A stretch of DNA of 64,000 nt from Thozetella sp. PMI_491 (lineage: Eukaryota; Ascomycota; Sordariomycetes; Chaetosphaeriales; Chaetosphaeriaceae). The position numbers and the translations under genes were made by a program. Below, one piece after another: positions 21,897 through 33,725 of this stretch. The notes beneath the pieces are model-generated. The model was not told the origin of the DNA. It saw only the letters and a program-made list of their open reading frames with translations, and ran no database searches. The DNA lies in NCBI GenBank assembly GCA_021432635.1, contig MU270030.1, forward strand, positions 310,001 through 374,000, written 5' to 3'. How positions within the stretch are numbered: the first letter of the stretch is position 1; each line of letters opens with the position of its first letter.

Positions 21897-24611
21897 ATGC
21901 TTGACTGGATACTCCAGAGATTTGCACCTTTGCGCCTACAATACTCGAACATGCGACAGAAAAACGGCAGCATGCCGCAGTATCAATATCCTGGCATAAA
22001 TGTGGACTTGAGGAGGCCGCGGGGATATCCATTCTGGGATATCGATCGGCCAAAAAGCTACGATTTCAGCCAACAGTACGATGACGAACTACTGCCCATC
22101 CGCGAGGTCTTTATGATGACCCTAATGGATCGTCTGACCGACAAGCCGAACTGGCACAAAAAGGTCTTCGACGAAGATATTGTCGCCAACTGGCGGAAAG
22201 AGGCCCTCGAATGCTCCGAGAAGGAACTCTTCGACGAGATTATCTCCAAGACACGGGTGTCCACGAGCGCCGCCAATGAGACGCCTGAGCAACCCGAGCA
22301 ACCCGAGAGCGAGGACGACGAATACTATCTACGGAATCGTCCTACTGTGCCATTCCCGCGGAGTCGTATTCTCTCCGAGTTCTCGTTCGACTTCGTACGT
22401 GACATAATAGTCTTCGGTGCCATTTGCCACATACTCACTCATGGCGGCTAGTGCATTCGGGAGTTGAGAGCAAAGGCTCTCCACTTCGAACGGACTGGCC
22501 TGGTGTCTACTCTTGACTCGATGGGGCGGGCCGTTGTCAAGTCCGACACGCTTGTGGATGAAAATACTAAGATGAATATGCGTAGTATCTTCGAGAAGCT
22601 CTGCGCCGATCAGGTAGCCTCCAACACTGTTGACTGGCACCCTATGACCAACGAGATGGTGCGAGACCTGGTCCACCCTTCTCTTTACCCGTTTGTATAC
22701 GGTGCGTTTCCCAAGATTGCTATTCGAAATACCATCACTGATACCGTTCAGGGCGTTCACATTTCATCCAGGATGAAGTTGTTGGAGTAGCCGACGCCAT
22801 TGAGAGGTGGGCTGACAAGGGCACGACTGCGCCTGCAGACCCTGAAGTAGCGATATCAAGGAATTCGAGATGGCACCATCACGAGCCACTTGCCCAGAGC
22901 GGTAAATGGTCGGCCAAATACCAATGGCTACCCGCGAACGTGGCGTTTCAAGAAGATGGCTCGGTTCGTTTCTCCAGCTATATTAACAACCTACACCCAG
23001 GCAGATACCCACACGTCTACCAATCCATTGAGAAGCTCGTCGACCTGGCTATTCCAGCCTGGGACCAAATCCTCGAGGGATGCGGGCGGAAGGAATCTCG
23101 CTTCAGTGTTCCCGAGAGCGCTGAGTATGCCCTCCCCTCCCCGCTCCCCTTCACTCCTCTCATCCTCCCCCTTCCTCGACAGCTTCCTGTCCTATCGTTC
23201 GCTCGGCCCCTGACAGTGTTATTGCAGCGACAATGAAACCGAAGGTATCTGGGAGCCTTTTGATCCAGTGGAGCTATCCAAGCAGCTAGCGAAACACTCT
23301 TTCGAGCCAGGCGTGTGGGACCTTCGAGAGATCAAGGCCGACTGTGAATGGTCCGATGAAGAAGATGAAGAAGGAAACAAGAGACGAGACCCGAGTGCTG
23401 CCCAGATACTGCGGCATCCTGAGGATATTGATAAATGGAAATGGCAACACGTGAAAGACGCGATTCTCCCTGAACCTGATAACGACTTCGAGATTGACTA
23501 CGCTTGTCAAACCAGTCTACGTGAGAAGTTCAAGGACTCTGGGCTTCAGGTCATCGTCAAGATGGTTCGCATCGAACTGACACCAGAGAAGCCTGATTTT
23601 CCTGCCGGGGGGTGGCATGTGAGTTGCTTCCCGCGACTTGCTGGCAATCGCTGTGCAACTAACACCGGCTTCCTCGTGGCCAGGTTGAAGGGATGGGGAA
23701 CGAGCGCATCTGCGCAACTGCTCTGTACTATGTGGATTGCGAGAACATCACGCCCAGTTGGCTTTCCTTCCGCACGGAGACAGACCAGGAGATCGACAAA
23801 CTGCAAGGTATCGCGGCGCAATCGGCCTATAATTGGCTGGAACGGGTATATGGCGTCGATTTGAACAATGATGCATGCCTTCAATTCTACGGCCGAGTCG
23901 AGACATGTGAAGGAAGGTTGCTAGCGTTTCCTAACTACTTGTAAGTTCGCCACGAAACAACTTCTGAGCGAAGGACTGAGGCTAAGATATGCGGAATTAG
24001 CCAACACTGTGTCGCTCCTTTCAGTCTTGAGGATCGTACAAAGCCAGGCCACCGATCCTTCATTGCCTTGTGGTGAGTAGGGTCTCTCCCCCTCAGTGGA
24101 CAGATTGATATCCGTATGGAAACGGGAAAATGAAGAGAGCTTCTGATCTCTCGAAATTGATTCCTGCGCGGACAGGTAATACCCCAGAGACTCGGAGAAC
24201 AGAACAGCTGACCTCGTCCATTCTAGGCTCGTGGACCCTTCGCAGCGTATCGTATCCACAGCAAACGTGCCGCCGCAGCAGCTTGACTGGTGGGTAGAAG
24301 CCACGTTTGGAGGATTGAATGAAGAGGGGAGCATAGGTGACATGCCCCCTGAACTTGTGTCGCTCCTCCTCGAGAAACAAGGTATGGCCGACAAGTTACC
24401 CAATGGCGCTTTCAAGCATGCGTCAGAGGGAAATAGATTACCAGCAGAGCTCCTAGCTATGCTGCGTCAGGAAGTAGGCGCAGTCCTCAACGGCGTCATG
24501 AGTGTCGATGAAGCCAAGGAACATAGGCTTCGATTGATGGAGGAGAGAACTAGGTACGATCAGAGGATGGATGATGGCACAGATGCGCACTACAATTTCT
24601 GTGAGCATTAA
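21897..24611 (+). CDS. DUF4246 family protein, seven exons
   Basis: Exons are 21897-22394, 22452-22701, 22752-23124, 23228-23618, 23684-23940, 24001-24072 and 24227-24611, coding 741 aa. Family landmarks are seen in order: LTDKPNWHKKVFDE, CIRELRAKALHFERTG, AVVKSDTLV, DLVHPSLYPFVYGRS, YQWLPANVAF, SYINNLHPGRYPHVY, VIVKMVRIELTPEKP, ERICATALYYVDCENIT, LAFPNYFQH and STANVPPQQLDWW. His504-x-Glu506, His592 and Arg608 are spaced like the HxD/E...H...R site of 2-oxoglutarate/Fe(II) oxygenases. The double-stranded-helix oxygenase reading is inference. The substrate is unknown, and there is no signal peptide or membrane span. Two in-frame ATGs (21897, 21951) could start the protein. Every splice joins family motifs cleanly, so the gene looks intact although it lies 375 bases from a RIP-mutated element. 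Confidence 0.9.
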
Positions 24612-25296
24612 CTTTAGTTGCCACAACTACTTTCTCGCTTGAGCGACACGATCAGGATTTAGTGTCCAGGATGGCTTCTCTTGGTGGCTCAGCGAGCAAT
24701 CATACGAATGCTCCCTCCTGCAAAGTTCATCATATTCAATACAAGATGGCATTGCCTATAGATTTACATTGATCCGATCGCAGAGAGAGACGGGAGGGAA
24801 AAATTGAAATGATGCGGACACTCACACTTTGGAAAAGCATGAGAAATACGTCTCTATTATACGAGGCCATATGGGGCGGATGCAACTGGCGCGAGATCAT
24901 TACGTCCATCGCCAGTATGCGCTACTCGGCCTAGCTCTCTACTATCTACTTCCAACTCAAGACGGGATGCAAGCTGGTTCTTTATTTAAGCTCTGGCTCA
25001 GCTCGCGCCCCCTATTACATCATCGGCAATGTCGGCTTCCGGCACGAGAACCCAACTCGCCCACGCCGAATTTCGCTTACAACCCCGCATCGGGCTTGCG
25101 TATAAGTACTTATTAGCCAGATAGCCCCTAGAAGTATTTCCACGTCGCTTCCTTTCTTAACGAAACCTGTCTCGTAAACGAACAGATCTACCCTAGAGAG
25201 CTCAGAATGACGGTGTGAGGCACCATCTCCTTCCAGCCCAGCCGTCAACGCTACGGAAAGCCCAACGCCTAGGTCAACCAGGTCGCCACACCCAGC
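24612..25296. other. Intergenic region, no gene seen
   Basis: Only short frames without domain character. Holds the 3' flank of the DUF4246 gene and the promoter side of the hydrolase gene. Confidence 0.55.
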
Positions 25297-26256
25297 ATGG
25301 ATAGGCACAGGCCGCTCACGACCGCGGACATACCACCCAGGTTCCTTAGACACGTATTCCTTGTCGGGCGGGTGCCCCGGGCGGCATCCCAATACGATCC
25401 CCGCATCTCCTATGGGATGTACGTTCCACAAGACCACTACAATCCAAACCCCGCGGCGTTGGCCGAAGCCGGCACCGAAGCCCATCCAAAGCTTCCCCTG
25501 CTCGTCCAGGTACATGGTACCGGCCGAGATGTCGACACGGCGTTAGCAAGCCTCATGCCCTTTGCTAACGCCACGCCCTGCGCTGTGGTCTGTCCGTTGT
25601 TCCCTACCGGGCTGGACGGCCCTAGCGACCTCGATTCATACAAGCTGCTCCGCTCCAAGACATTGAAGTCAGATCTCGCTCTACTTGCCATTTTCGGCGA
25701 GATCGCATTTCGATGGCCTGGAATCGATACCACCAAGGTGTTCTTGATGGGATTCTCGGGTGGGGCCCAGTTTTCTCAGCGATTCCTCTACTTGCATCCC
25801 GAGCGCCTAGCAGCCGTAAGTGTTGGCGCGCCCGGAAGGGTGACCGCATTGGATAGGAACAGCAATTGGCCCGCAGGAATACGGGATGTCGAAGCCATCT
25901 TTGGGAAGGCGGTGGAGCCCGAACTCATCCGGAATGTCCGCATTCAAATGGTCGTCGGCACAGAGGACAACTATGTCCCAGGCGGTCAGGAGTTTTGGTC
26001 TTGGATCAAAGAGATGAGGCAGAAAGAGAAGGAGGCTGCCGGGGACGCTGGGCCGGACAAGTCCAGCCCGTTCAGCACCGGGCTTCCGGATATACGACAG
26101 GGGCGATTGGACACACTTAGACAACTGCACGAAGCTTGGAAGAACATTGGTATTGACGCAAGCCTGGATTTTGTGGAAGGAGTGGCACATGATGCAACCG
26201 GAGTGCGCGAGCGTGTCTTGGACTTTATGCGGCCCCTCATGGAGAAGAAGGACTAA
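25297..26256 (+). CDS. Alpha/beta hydrolase (esterase-like), intracellular
   Basis: A single exon of 319 aa. The HG oxyanion-hole motif is at residues 73-74 and the nucleophile elbow G-F-S154-G-G at 152-156. A likely acid is Asp224 in GTEDNYV, and the catalytic His298 is in GVAHDATG near the C-terminus. Spacing is normal for the alpha/beta hydrolase fold, and the protein resembles the LpqC/feruloyl-esterase-like poly(hydroxyalkanoate) depolymerase group. There is no signal peptide, so it probably acts inside the cell on a small ester or peptide. The insertion between the acid and the histidine (KEKEAAGDAGPDKSS) looks like a flexible loop. The substrate is not predictable. The gene stands alone, with a 19-base C run about 57 bases after its stop. 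Confidence 0.88.
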   Translation: MDRHRPLTTADIPPRFLRHVFLVGRVPRAASQYDPRISYGMYVPQDHYNPNPAALAEAGTEAHPKLPLLVQVHGTGRDVDTALASLMPFANATPCAVVCPLFPTGLDGPSDLDSYKLLRSKTLKSDLALLAIFGEIAFRWPGIDTTKVFLMGFSGGAQFSQRFLYLHPERLAAVSVGAPGRVTALDRNSNWPAGIRDVEAIFGKAVEPELIRNVRIQMVVGTEDNYVPGGQEFWSWIKEMRQKEKEAAGDAGPDKSSPFSTGLPDIRQGRLDTLRQLHEAWKNIGIDASLDFVEGVAHDATGVRERVLDFMRPLMEKKD

Positions 26257-26820
26257 GAGCTGACGAAGCTGCAAAGGTGCAAATCTATCTTCCCCACGCA
26301 GCTTCATTGCAACCCCCCCCCCCCCCCCCCCTCCCGGGTCAACTTTCCTCTATCTTGCGATGGCGAATCGTTCGGTTTGGAGAATAAATAGAACTTCGTA
26401 CCAGGTTCCATTACACCCTCTTTCTGTCGGTAGTGTGGGTAATTGTCTGAGTCCCTACATATCTCGTGGGATGAAGCTAGCAGAAGCGTGGCTCTCGTAT
26501 TTTCAAGGACAACGACAAGATTTTGGAGTTTGATGGATGAGATACCATCCAATACCCATTATTTAACTGTAATTCTTAGATATAGCTCCATGTTTGACTA
26601 GACTCGGTCTCCATGCTTGGCGGCCACCATGGCGTGATGCTTATCCCGCCGAAGTTCTACAGAATTCCCGGCCCTTCTAATGCTGTACAATTACTCGGTA
26701 TTTCACTGTGACCATCTCTGACAAGATATAGCCTTTGCCTAGGTACCGCTAGTTTCTGTCCTTAATAGGGGTTTGCTCTGCTTTCTACAGTACAGGCGGT
26801 GCCGAATCGCCTGCCCTGAC
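26257..26820. other. Convergent intergenic region
   Basis: It separates the 3' ends of the hydrolase gene and the minus-strand reductase gene. No gene is seen; it contains the C19 tract. Confidence 0.55.
26313..26331. repeat. Homopolymer tract, 19 C
   Basis: Nineteen consecutive C just 3' of the hydrolase gene. Length may be variable or a sequencing uncertainty. Confidence 0.9.
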
Positions 26821-28008
26821 TTATGGGAAAGCGAAATATCCTGTGCTTGCCAACATAGATTGCGCCGTGCCCGTGACTTTAGGATCTTTTCCGATAAATG
26901 TATTCGGCCATCCAATATCGAATGTCTTAACATCCTCTAGCAGCTGTATTTGAGCATCTGTCAACCGAATGCTAAGGGCCTGGATGTTATCATGGAGGTT
27001 CTCGACCTTCCTGCCTCCAACTATAGGAAATATATTCCGCACCCCGAGATCCGCTGACTTGCGGAGGATATATGCCAAAGCTATGGCTGTGACCGATTCT
27101 ATGCCGTGCTCTGCCGCCACCTTGGCCAGAACTTCGCTCACGGCGATATCCTCCTCACTCTGACCGCCACGTGATGGGCAGATGGGCTCGCCGGCTTTCT
27201 CGCGCTCCTCGACGACCTTTCGGGTCCGGAATTTACCGCTCCCCAGCACACCCCATGGTGCTAATGCCATGCCATAGTAACGTGCCATCGGCACGATGTC
27301 GCGTTTAAAGTCCCGTCTGAGAATGTTCCATTGGCCCTGGTAGACGCTAAAAGGCGTCTTGCCGTGGGCTCGTGCATAGGTGTTCGCTGCACTGACGACC
27401 CAGGCGGGCGTGTCGGAGATGCCGAGATACATCACCTTTCCCTGTTGGACGAGCAGATGTAGAGAATCCATGATCTCTTCCACCGACGTGGTGTAGTCCC
27501 ACCAATGCAGGTAAAGGATGTCGAGATAGCTAGTCTGCAGCTTGGTGAGCGAGTCTCGCACAGAAACGTACATGCTGCGGCGGTGGTTTCCGGCGTAGTT
27601 GGCTGTCTTTGACCGTGGAAGCTCACTTCGCAAGTAGTTCGAGGTAAACTTGGTGGAGACTACCAACTGGTCTCGGTTGCCCCTCTCCGACATCCACTCC
27701 CCAATCCACACTTCAGACTGTCCCTCTTGGTAGTCGTTACTCGTATCTATCCCGTTCCCACCAGCCTGCATTATGTCAGAGCTACCGTCTCATTTACACC
27801 TGGTAAGGTGGATGCTGTCTCTCACATCCACAAATGCGTCTAGAAGTTTGAATGCCTTATCTTTGTCCATAGCTCCCCTCATTCTGTTCCACTTTTCACC
27901 AATACTGCTTCCGCCCAGTGCAAGTGGAGAAACTCTGAGTCCAGATGTGGATGAGAGCACTCGTAGCCTTCCTAGCTCCGTGGTAGGTTGGTTCGGCTGG
28001 CTGGCCAT
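26821..28008 (-). CDS. Aldo-keto reductase, norsolorinic acid reductase/aryl-alcohol dehydrogenase type
   Basis: Exons 28008-27826 and 27765-26821 on the minus strand flank a 60-nt intron (GTGAGA...ATGCAG, phase 0) and code 375 aa. The start MASQPNQPTTELGRLRVL was preferred over an in-frame ATG ten codons upstream, because related proteins begin close to this point. The AKR tetrad is visible: Asp68 in NGIDTSNDY, Tyr73, Lys100 in STKF and His148 in LYLHWWD. The family uses NADPH to reduce aryl aldehydes or ketones in the cytosol, and NorA/StcV-like members sit in aflatoxin-type clusters. No polyketide synthase is visible here, so secondary-metabolite involvement is unproven. Confidence 0.9.
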
Positions 28009-30119
28009 GATCTTACTCGGTTTCTGGCTTCTAATCAAGATGAGAACAGAATACGCGTGGTCTTTGAACGCCTTCAGGTCGTTCTCCCTGTCGCTTTGTT
28101 TAGTTTATGCTTGTGCTAGGTACTTTTGCACTTGAAGCGTCTTTGCTCATAGATGAGCACGTGTCAGCCATTGTTGCCGAGAGGAAACAGCCTGTTTCTT
28201 GTCGCAATCGAGCTAGGTACAGTACATATCTGATAGGCGACATGTTTCGGCAGAAGGCGGGAAGTAATACATTTATTACAGCCTAAGCCCTTTTAAGCAT
28301 GATCCATCTACGAGGATCGGCTGCATCCTATTTGGGTCGTATCCAAAGTCATTTACACCTGTAAGCCTTGTTTGAAGGCGCCGAGATTCTCAGCGGAAGA
28401 GCACGAAACGATATTTAATTAATACTAAGGAAAACCAATAAGGTCTCTATAACACGCAACCATCGCCCTCTATTTAGCTAATTTCTGTTTCATGTTATTA
28501 GCCTTTCCGGTTTGGCCGCTACACACGAGTGCGCCATCGAAGCAAAGCTGACAGACATAGCGTGCCCTAGCTCTATATCCAGGTATCAAGATATCTATGA
28601 TTTATCTAGGTAGTAAATATCCACATAAATTCTATCAATGGATCTACAACAAGATCAACAACATCTTGAATAAACTCCACTTCGCCAAATCTGGGACAAC
28701 GGAATACTTCAAGCGAACGCAGCATAAAATTACATTGGCTAATTCGTAGCCACAGTTCCGATACGACCAATACATCACGACGCTGTTGTGCACAGACTGT
28801 TCAGCTTGGGGGTATCTTTAACTGATACGTGAGATGACCGACCGAAGGTAGCCCTCAACGATCTGTAGACATCCACAGCTAGCAATGTTCCCAGGCCCTG
28901 ACTGAGCTATCCTTCGACACGGAAAAAGTAAGGTTGAGGTGCTTGAGAAGCTAACCGGGTCACCGACTGTTAGCGGCTGTTAAGTGTCTAAATATACATA
29001 TTACTATCTAGCCAGTGGCCTTGTTCTCGGTGTTTATGCGATGTCGATGGGACTTTGTCACGTTTGCAAGAAACCGCTGGTTCGTGGTACTCCTTTCTTG
29101 CTACTTAAGCCCAGTTTTTAGTCAGAGAATGGTCGTATTCCCGGTGCAATCATGCCAGTGTCAAGATAGTCCAGGCGATATCGACACATCTACCGTCGCC
29201 AAGCCAGTGCTAACTCCATTGGAATAACACGAGCGTATACCTGTGGCTGTTACGGAAAAGAATATCTTCTCTCACCCTCATTCCCTGGTCAGCATATAAA
29301 AAGTAGGTTTTTCGTACAACCTACACTGGATGGCACGCTCTAAGATCAATAGTTCCCGGCTCGGCTGACTGCGTCCATCACTGGAGTCGGGTCCACCAAA
29401 TAGGCCCCCCCTTGCAACTCATCCACGCCCCATGGAAATGGAAATGAGTTGACCGAGCATCGATCCGCTTGGCAGCCCCCAGATCCACTTCCAATGTGCG
29501 CGGCTTCGGGGAAGCGGGGCATATTATACAGACAAGTTCGAACTAATTAGACCCTTGAAGCCTGACAAGGTACACTCCTCTCTCTCCTCGCCTGCATGAT
29601 CTCGCCGATGGTGGTCAACTGTACTAGTGCTGGAGGAGTGAGGACTACAAGACCTATACTCAATATACCTGAAGACTAGCCATAATAGGTGTGTCGCAGC
29701 GCTACAAAGTACAGTGCATGTGCCGGCATCCTGTCCCTACTATCACAGACATCCCTGCGGCCAACAGATATGTCAGCTTATGAACGGACACTTGCGCAGG
29801 AACGAACAAGTACCTGTATAGTCTGCAATGCAAAGGTACCGCGCGGCTCCTGCGTGCAATTATTAGAACGCTTGGCATAGGATACTGAATTGGTAAACGA
29901 ATGGGGAAGCGCACCCGGCCAAAAGAACCTCGGGACGAGGATCCCAGTCACTAGCGGCCATCATAGTAGGATTGGAAAAGACCTAGCCTGGAGGTTTGGC
30001 CGAATTCGGGTTTCGCTTGAGCACAAGTACAATACTTGGCGAAAATACTTGCAAGGATGTGATCCCTACGCCTCCTCCCCCCAGTGCGACCGGGTCAAAA
30101 GACGAGGTCGCATCTCACA
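28009..30119. other. Divergent intergenic region
   Basis: This 2.1 kb lies between the reductase and the secreted-protein gene. Reading frames are short and lack domain character, and I see no repeats of note. It probably holds both promoters. Confidence 0.5.
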
Positions 30120-30158
30120 TGCCCATGGCCATGCGCCGCCATGGGCAGCATATAATAA
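30120..30158 (+). promoter_or_regulatory. Palindrome plus TATA box before the secreted-protein gene
   Basis: Perfect 10-base arms TGCCCATGGC (30120-30129) and GCCATGGGCA (30138-30147), separated by 8 bases, end four bases before TATAATAA (30151-30158). The TATA element is 88 bases before the ATG at 30246, a typical distance for a highly expressed fungal gene. The palindrome could be a dimeric regulator site; this is inference. Confidence 0.4.
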
Positions 30159-30245
30159 CTTTAGCGACCACGCGATCTTGCCAAGCCGGTTGTCGTGGTC
30201 GCTACCTCCGGACTCATCGCCGCATTCTCAGCTTCGTCCTTCAAG

Positions 30246-31450
30246 ATGGGAGTTAAGACTCTCCTCGCGCTTCTCGCGCCCCTGGCAGCCGCGGCGCCCC
30301 ACGGCCCGGAGAACCGGGTTCAGAAGCGTGTGACAATCAACACGAGCGTCAAGAGCTTGGGGCTCACTACCTCCAACTTCCCGTACATTTACCGCGATGG
30401 CGGCGGTGGTGGTAATGTCAACGGCCTGCACCTGATGATCTTTTCAGACGGCATCTACACGGACGGCTCCGATCCCAAGAACGACCTGAGCAACTGGCGC
30501 AACTTCACGGCCAACTCGATCGCCGTGTCGGCCTACCAGGGAGCCCCTGTGACGACCCTTTTTGACATCGGCACCTCAGACAAGGGTCCGAGGCAGCAGA
30601 TCCCGTACTACTACAATAACGGTGAGAACGACGACAAGACGGGGATCTGGCCGAACCAGAACATAGCCACCCTGTGCAACGGCGGGTGTGGCGTCTCCTT
30701 CCCCGAGGTTGTTGACCGGGATAAGATCCGCGCCGGCCAGCCGGCCAGCCTGGGCAACACGGCCGCGCTCATCACCGTCGGCGCGTTCGGCCCGACTGTC
30801 TCACGGCCGGCCCAGATCATCTTCAAGCCAGGCGAGCCCCTGTACGGCACGTTCGCCTCGTACGCCGGCATCGACGGCTACATCTACATGCTGGCCCGCA
30901 TCACGCAGACAAAGTCGAGCAACGGGCTAAAGCTGGCGCGTGTGCCGTGGAACTCATATACGGATCGGTCGCAATATGGCTACTGGAACGGCAAGGAGTA
31001 CTCTACCACGATGCCCCAGTATGACGACGGCGGTGCGGCCAACGCCTTTAGCTGGTCTACGGCGCCGTTCGGCACCGGGCCTTGGGGACCAGGGACAGGT
31101 GATGTGTTTTGGAGCCCAATCTACGGTTGCTACATCATGCTCTTCCAGTCCGACGGCGCTGCCCTAGACAACAGCGGTACGTTACAGGGTAGAAACTATG
31201 CTCTTTCTTGCGTGCATTTTTTGCTAATCCTTGTCTCGCAGTCTACATGACATATGCTAGTGTTCTCACCGGCCCGTGGTCGACGCCCGTGTCAATCTAC
31301 CAGATGCCGACATACTCAGATGGATGGGACTACGGCTTCCATGCTTATCCCAACTACGATCCTTCGGGACGTGTCATTCCCATCTCATGGACGCAATACT
31401 CCCAGTCGTCTACATACCATATTGCGATGGCAAACATCACGTTCTCATGA
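30246..31450 (+). CDS. Secreted beta-propeller-like protein (DUF4185/GH43-like)
   Basis: Exons 30246-31176 and 31242-31450 flank a 65-nt intron (GTACGT...TCGCAG, phase 1) and code 379 aa. A classic signal peptide (MGVKTLLALLAPLAAAAP) is followed by a short propeptide ending in Lys27-Arg28, a Kex2-type processing site. The mature protein is rich in aromatic and Gly residues, with repeated strand-turn units such as NFPYIYRDG, DVFWSPIYGCYIMLFQSDG and LTGPWSTPVSIY. The end DYGFHAYPNYDPSGRVIPISWTQY-like resembles DUF4185 or five-bladed glycoside hydrolase folds. It is likely secreted and may bind or cleave a carbohydrate. I cannot identify catalytic acids with confidence. Confidence 0.82.
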
Positions 31451-31655
31451 AATTGGGACGATGACGTATGAACTAGATCTAGTTCAGATATATTAGACCA
31501 TGACACCACGATGAAAACCAATGCTAATTTTTATTTTCCTGGTCCGGCCCTTGTAATCATTACTGCGTTAAATATGCGACAAGTCTTAACCCTTGTAGGT
31601 TGCAGAAGATCTAAATGCATGCCCGTCCTCCTTGCTGCGAAATAGCAGAGTATGT

Positions 31656-33725
31656 TCACATCCTGGAACTGTTAGCGAATCTACGAGCAATTTCAAGGCG
31701 ACTAGTATACTTACCGCTCAACAGGCGTCATCCCGAGCAACACTATCCCGTTGCGAAGCACCTGGCGCGCAGCTTCGTACAATGCTGCTCGAGCGACCGA
31801 GACGGCCCGGCCCTCCGGGGGATTGACGACCTTCAGATGGTCGTAGCTCGAGCCGAGCTCATGAGAGAGCTTAAAGAGATATGTGAGAATTGTAGTTGGC
31901 TCCAGAGTCTTGAGCGCCTGCACTACGATGTCTGGGTAACGGGCCATAGTCCGGAGCAGAGCGACCGCGTGGGGAGAGGCGCTAAGGAGCGAGTAGTCTG
32001 CTGCCAGCATCTCATCAGGTGTTACATCCACCTTCCGAAAGATGGAGCACAGCCGAGCGTGTGCATACTGGAGATACGGTCCCGTGTCGCCTTCGAAGGC
32101 CGTCATCCGCTCGAGCAAGAAATCATAGTTGTTGATGCGCTTCCCGGCCATGTCCTGCACCATGATAGCCGATATGCCCAGGATCTCGGCAGTCTTTTTC
32201 GGATCCTCAACTTGGGCGTATTTGACCTCATTGCGCTGCATGACTTCGTGCATGAAGTTCCCGACGTCCACAATGATGTCGTCCAGGAACTTGACGTTTC
32301 CTCCTCGAGTTGACATACCGTTCACCTGCAGGGGTCAGAGCTGGGAATAATCGGAGTCAAGGAGATTCGCCTACTTTACCGAAGCTGATGTGCTTCATCT
32401 TCTTCGATAATGCCGCATGCTCGCCTCCCATAAGTTCCAGGACCTTGAACAGTCGCTTTAGGTGCATCTCCTGCTCACTCATCACCACATACAGTGCTTC
32501 GTCAAACACGTACTCTTCATCTCGCTGTATGGCTGTGCCGATGTCCCGCAGTAGGTAGTTAGATGTGCCATTGCGATTCCGGGCAATTGCAACCCCATAG
32601 CCTTTGGTCCCGTGCTTGTTAAAGTCAACGATCCAGGCGCCGTCCTTGGGCTCTATGATCCCGCGGTCATTTAGAAGCCGCTCTGCCGTCTCCATTGTCT
32701 CCTTTTTGGCCTTGGATTCCCCGGAATAATCTGTGAAGTGGATGTTGAGTCGGGCGTACGTCTCCTTGTACTTCTCGATGCTGAGGGCACGGAACCGGCG
32801 CCAAAGGGCTAGCGCCTCTTCGTCACCGTCCTCCATTCGCTTGAAATATGCTTTGGCTTCGCCGAGCAAGCCCTGAGTTTCCAGCTTTGCCGTATCTTGG
32901 CCGAGCTTGGCTGCCGCCTTGTACGCGTCGTCTTCTGGCTTAAAATCGGCGCTGATTTTGACATAGATGTCGAAAAGGTGGCCGATAGGGTCTTTGGAGA
33001 AGGCGGCGTCATCTCCATGTCGCTTCCAACCGCAGGCCAAGAGGCCATATTGGCGCCCCCAGTCGCCGAGGTAGTTGATTCGGATAACTTTGTATCCCAT
33101 ACTCTCGTACAGAGTTGACAGGAAGCCGCCAATGATGGTGCTCCGCAGGTGTCCGGCATGAAACTTCTTGGCAATATTCGGACTGGAGAACTCGACAATT
33201 ATGCTTTTCTGTCCAGACTTGGGGTCCGAGGGATCGCGAAGCCCCATTTTGGTGTTATAGCCGTAGCCGTCCTTCTGCGTGAGGATGGTGGGGAGAAGGA
33301 CGGAGGGTAGCTCATCGGGAGCGAAACAAAACCGCAGGGAGATGCCGTCGAGTGTGGGTGCTTCTACCTTTGCGCCTTGGAGAGGTTTGAACTGGGTAGC
33401 CAAAACATGTGAGCGATGCAGGAGATCGATGAAGGCTAGCTACATGGGGAGGAGATACTTCTTCAGAGACTTTCTTTGCGAACTCGGCCGGGTTTACCCC
33501 CTTGAGACGGAGCCGCGGAATTGCTAGTACCAAGTCTCCATTGTCCAACGTTGTCGTCCGCTGCAGGCCTTCAAAGACCAAGTCGCCATCGATCTGGGCG
33601 ATTCGAGAGAGCTCATCGGCGATAGCAACACGATAGTGGTCGAGAGGGTTCGACTCTGGCGATGCACCAGCATATGAAGTCGATTGACTCATCTGGGGAG
33701 TCCCAACACTGTGGTCGGGCGCCAT
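31656..33725 (-). CDS. Arginyl-tRNA synthetase
   Basis: Four exons on the minus strand: 33725-33459, 33391-32375, 32325-31715 and 31662-31656. They code 633 aa with introns of 67, 49 and 52 nt. It joins arginine to tRNA-Arg using ATP. The HIGH-type signature is H167-A-G-H170 in PNIAKKFHAGHLRST, and the KMSKS-equivalent is M432-S-T-R in VNGMSTRGG. The N-terminal additional domain, the catalytic Rossmann fold with INYLGDWG and the all-helical DALR anticodon-binding domain are all present. The last exon is only 7 nt (g atg tga). Without it the protein would stop at PVER. With it the end is PVERM, as in other fungal enzymes, and the 5' splice site is an ideal GTAAGTAT. The gene ends 205 bases from the convergent secreted-protein gene. 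Confidence 0.95.

Noticed and set aside
24829-25116. 95-codon frame between the DUF4246 and hydrolase genes
   Set aside because: No domain, poor start context and no conservation clue.
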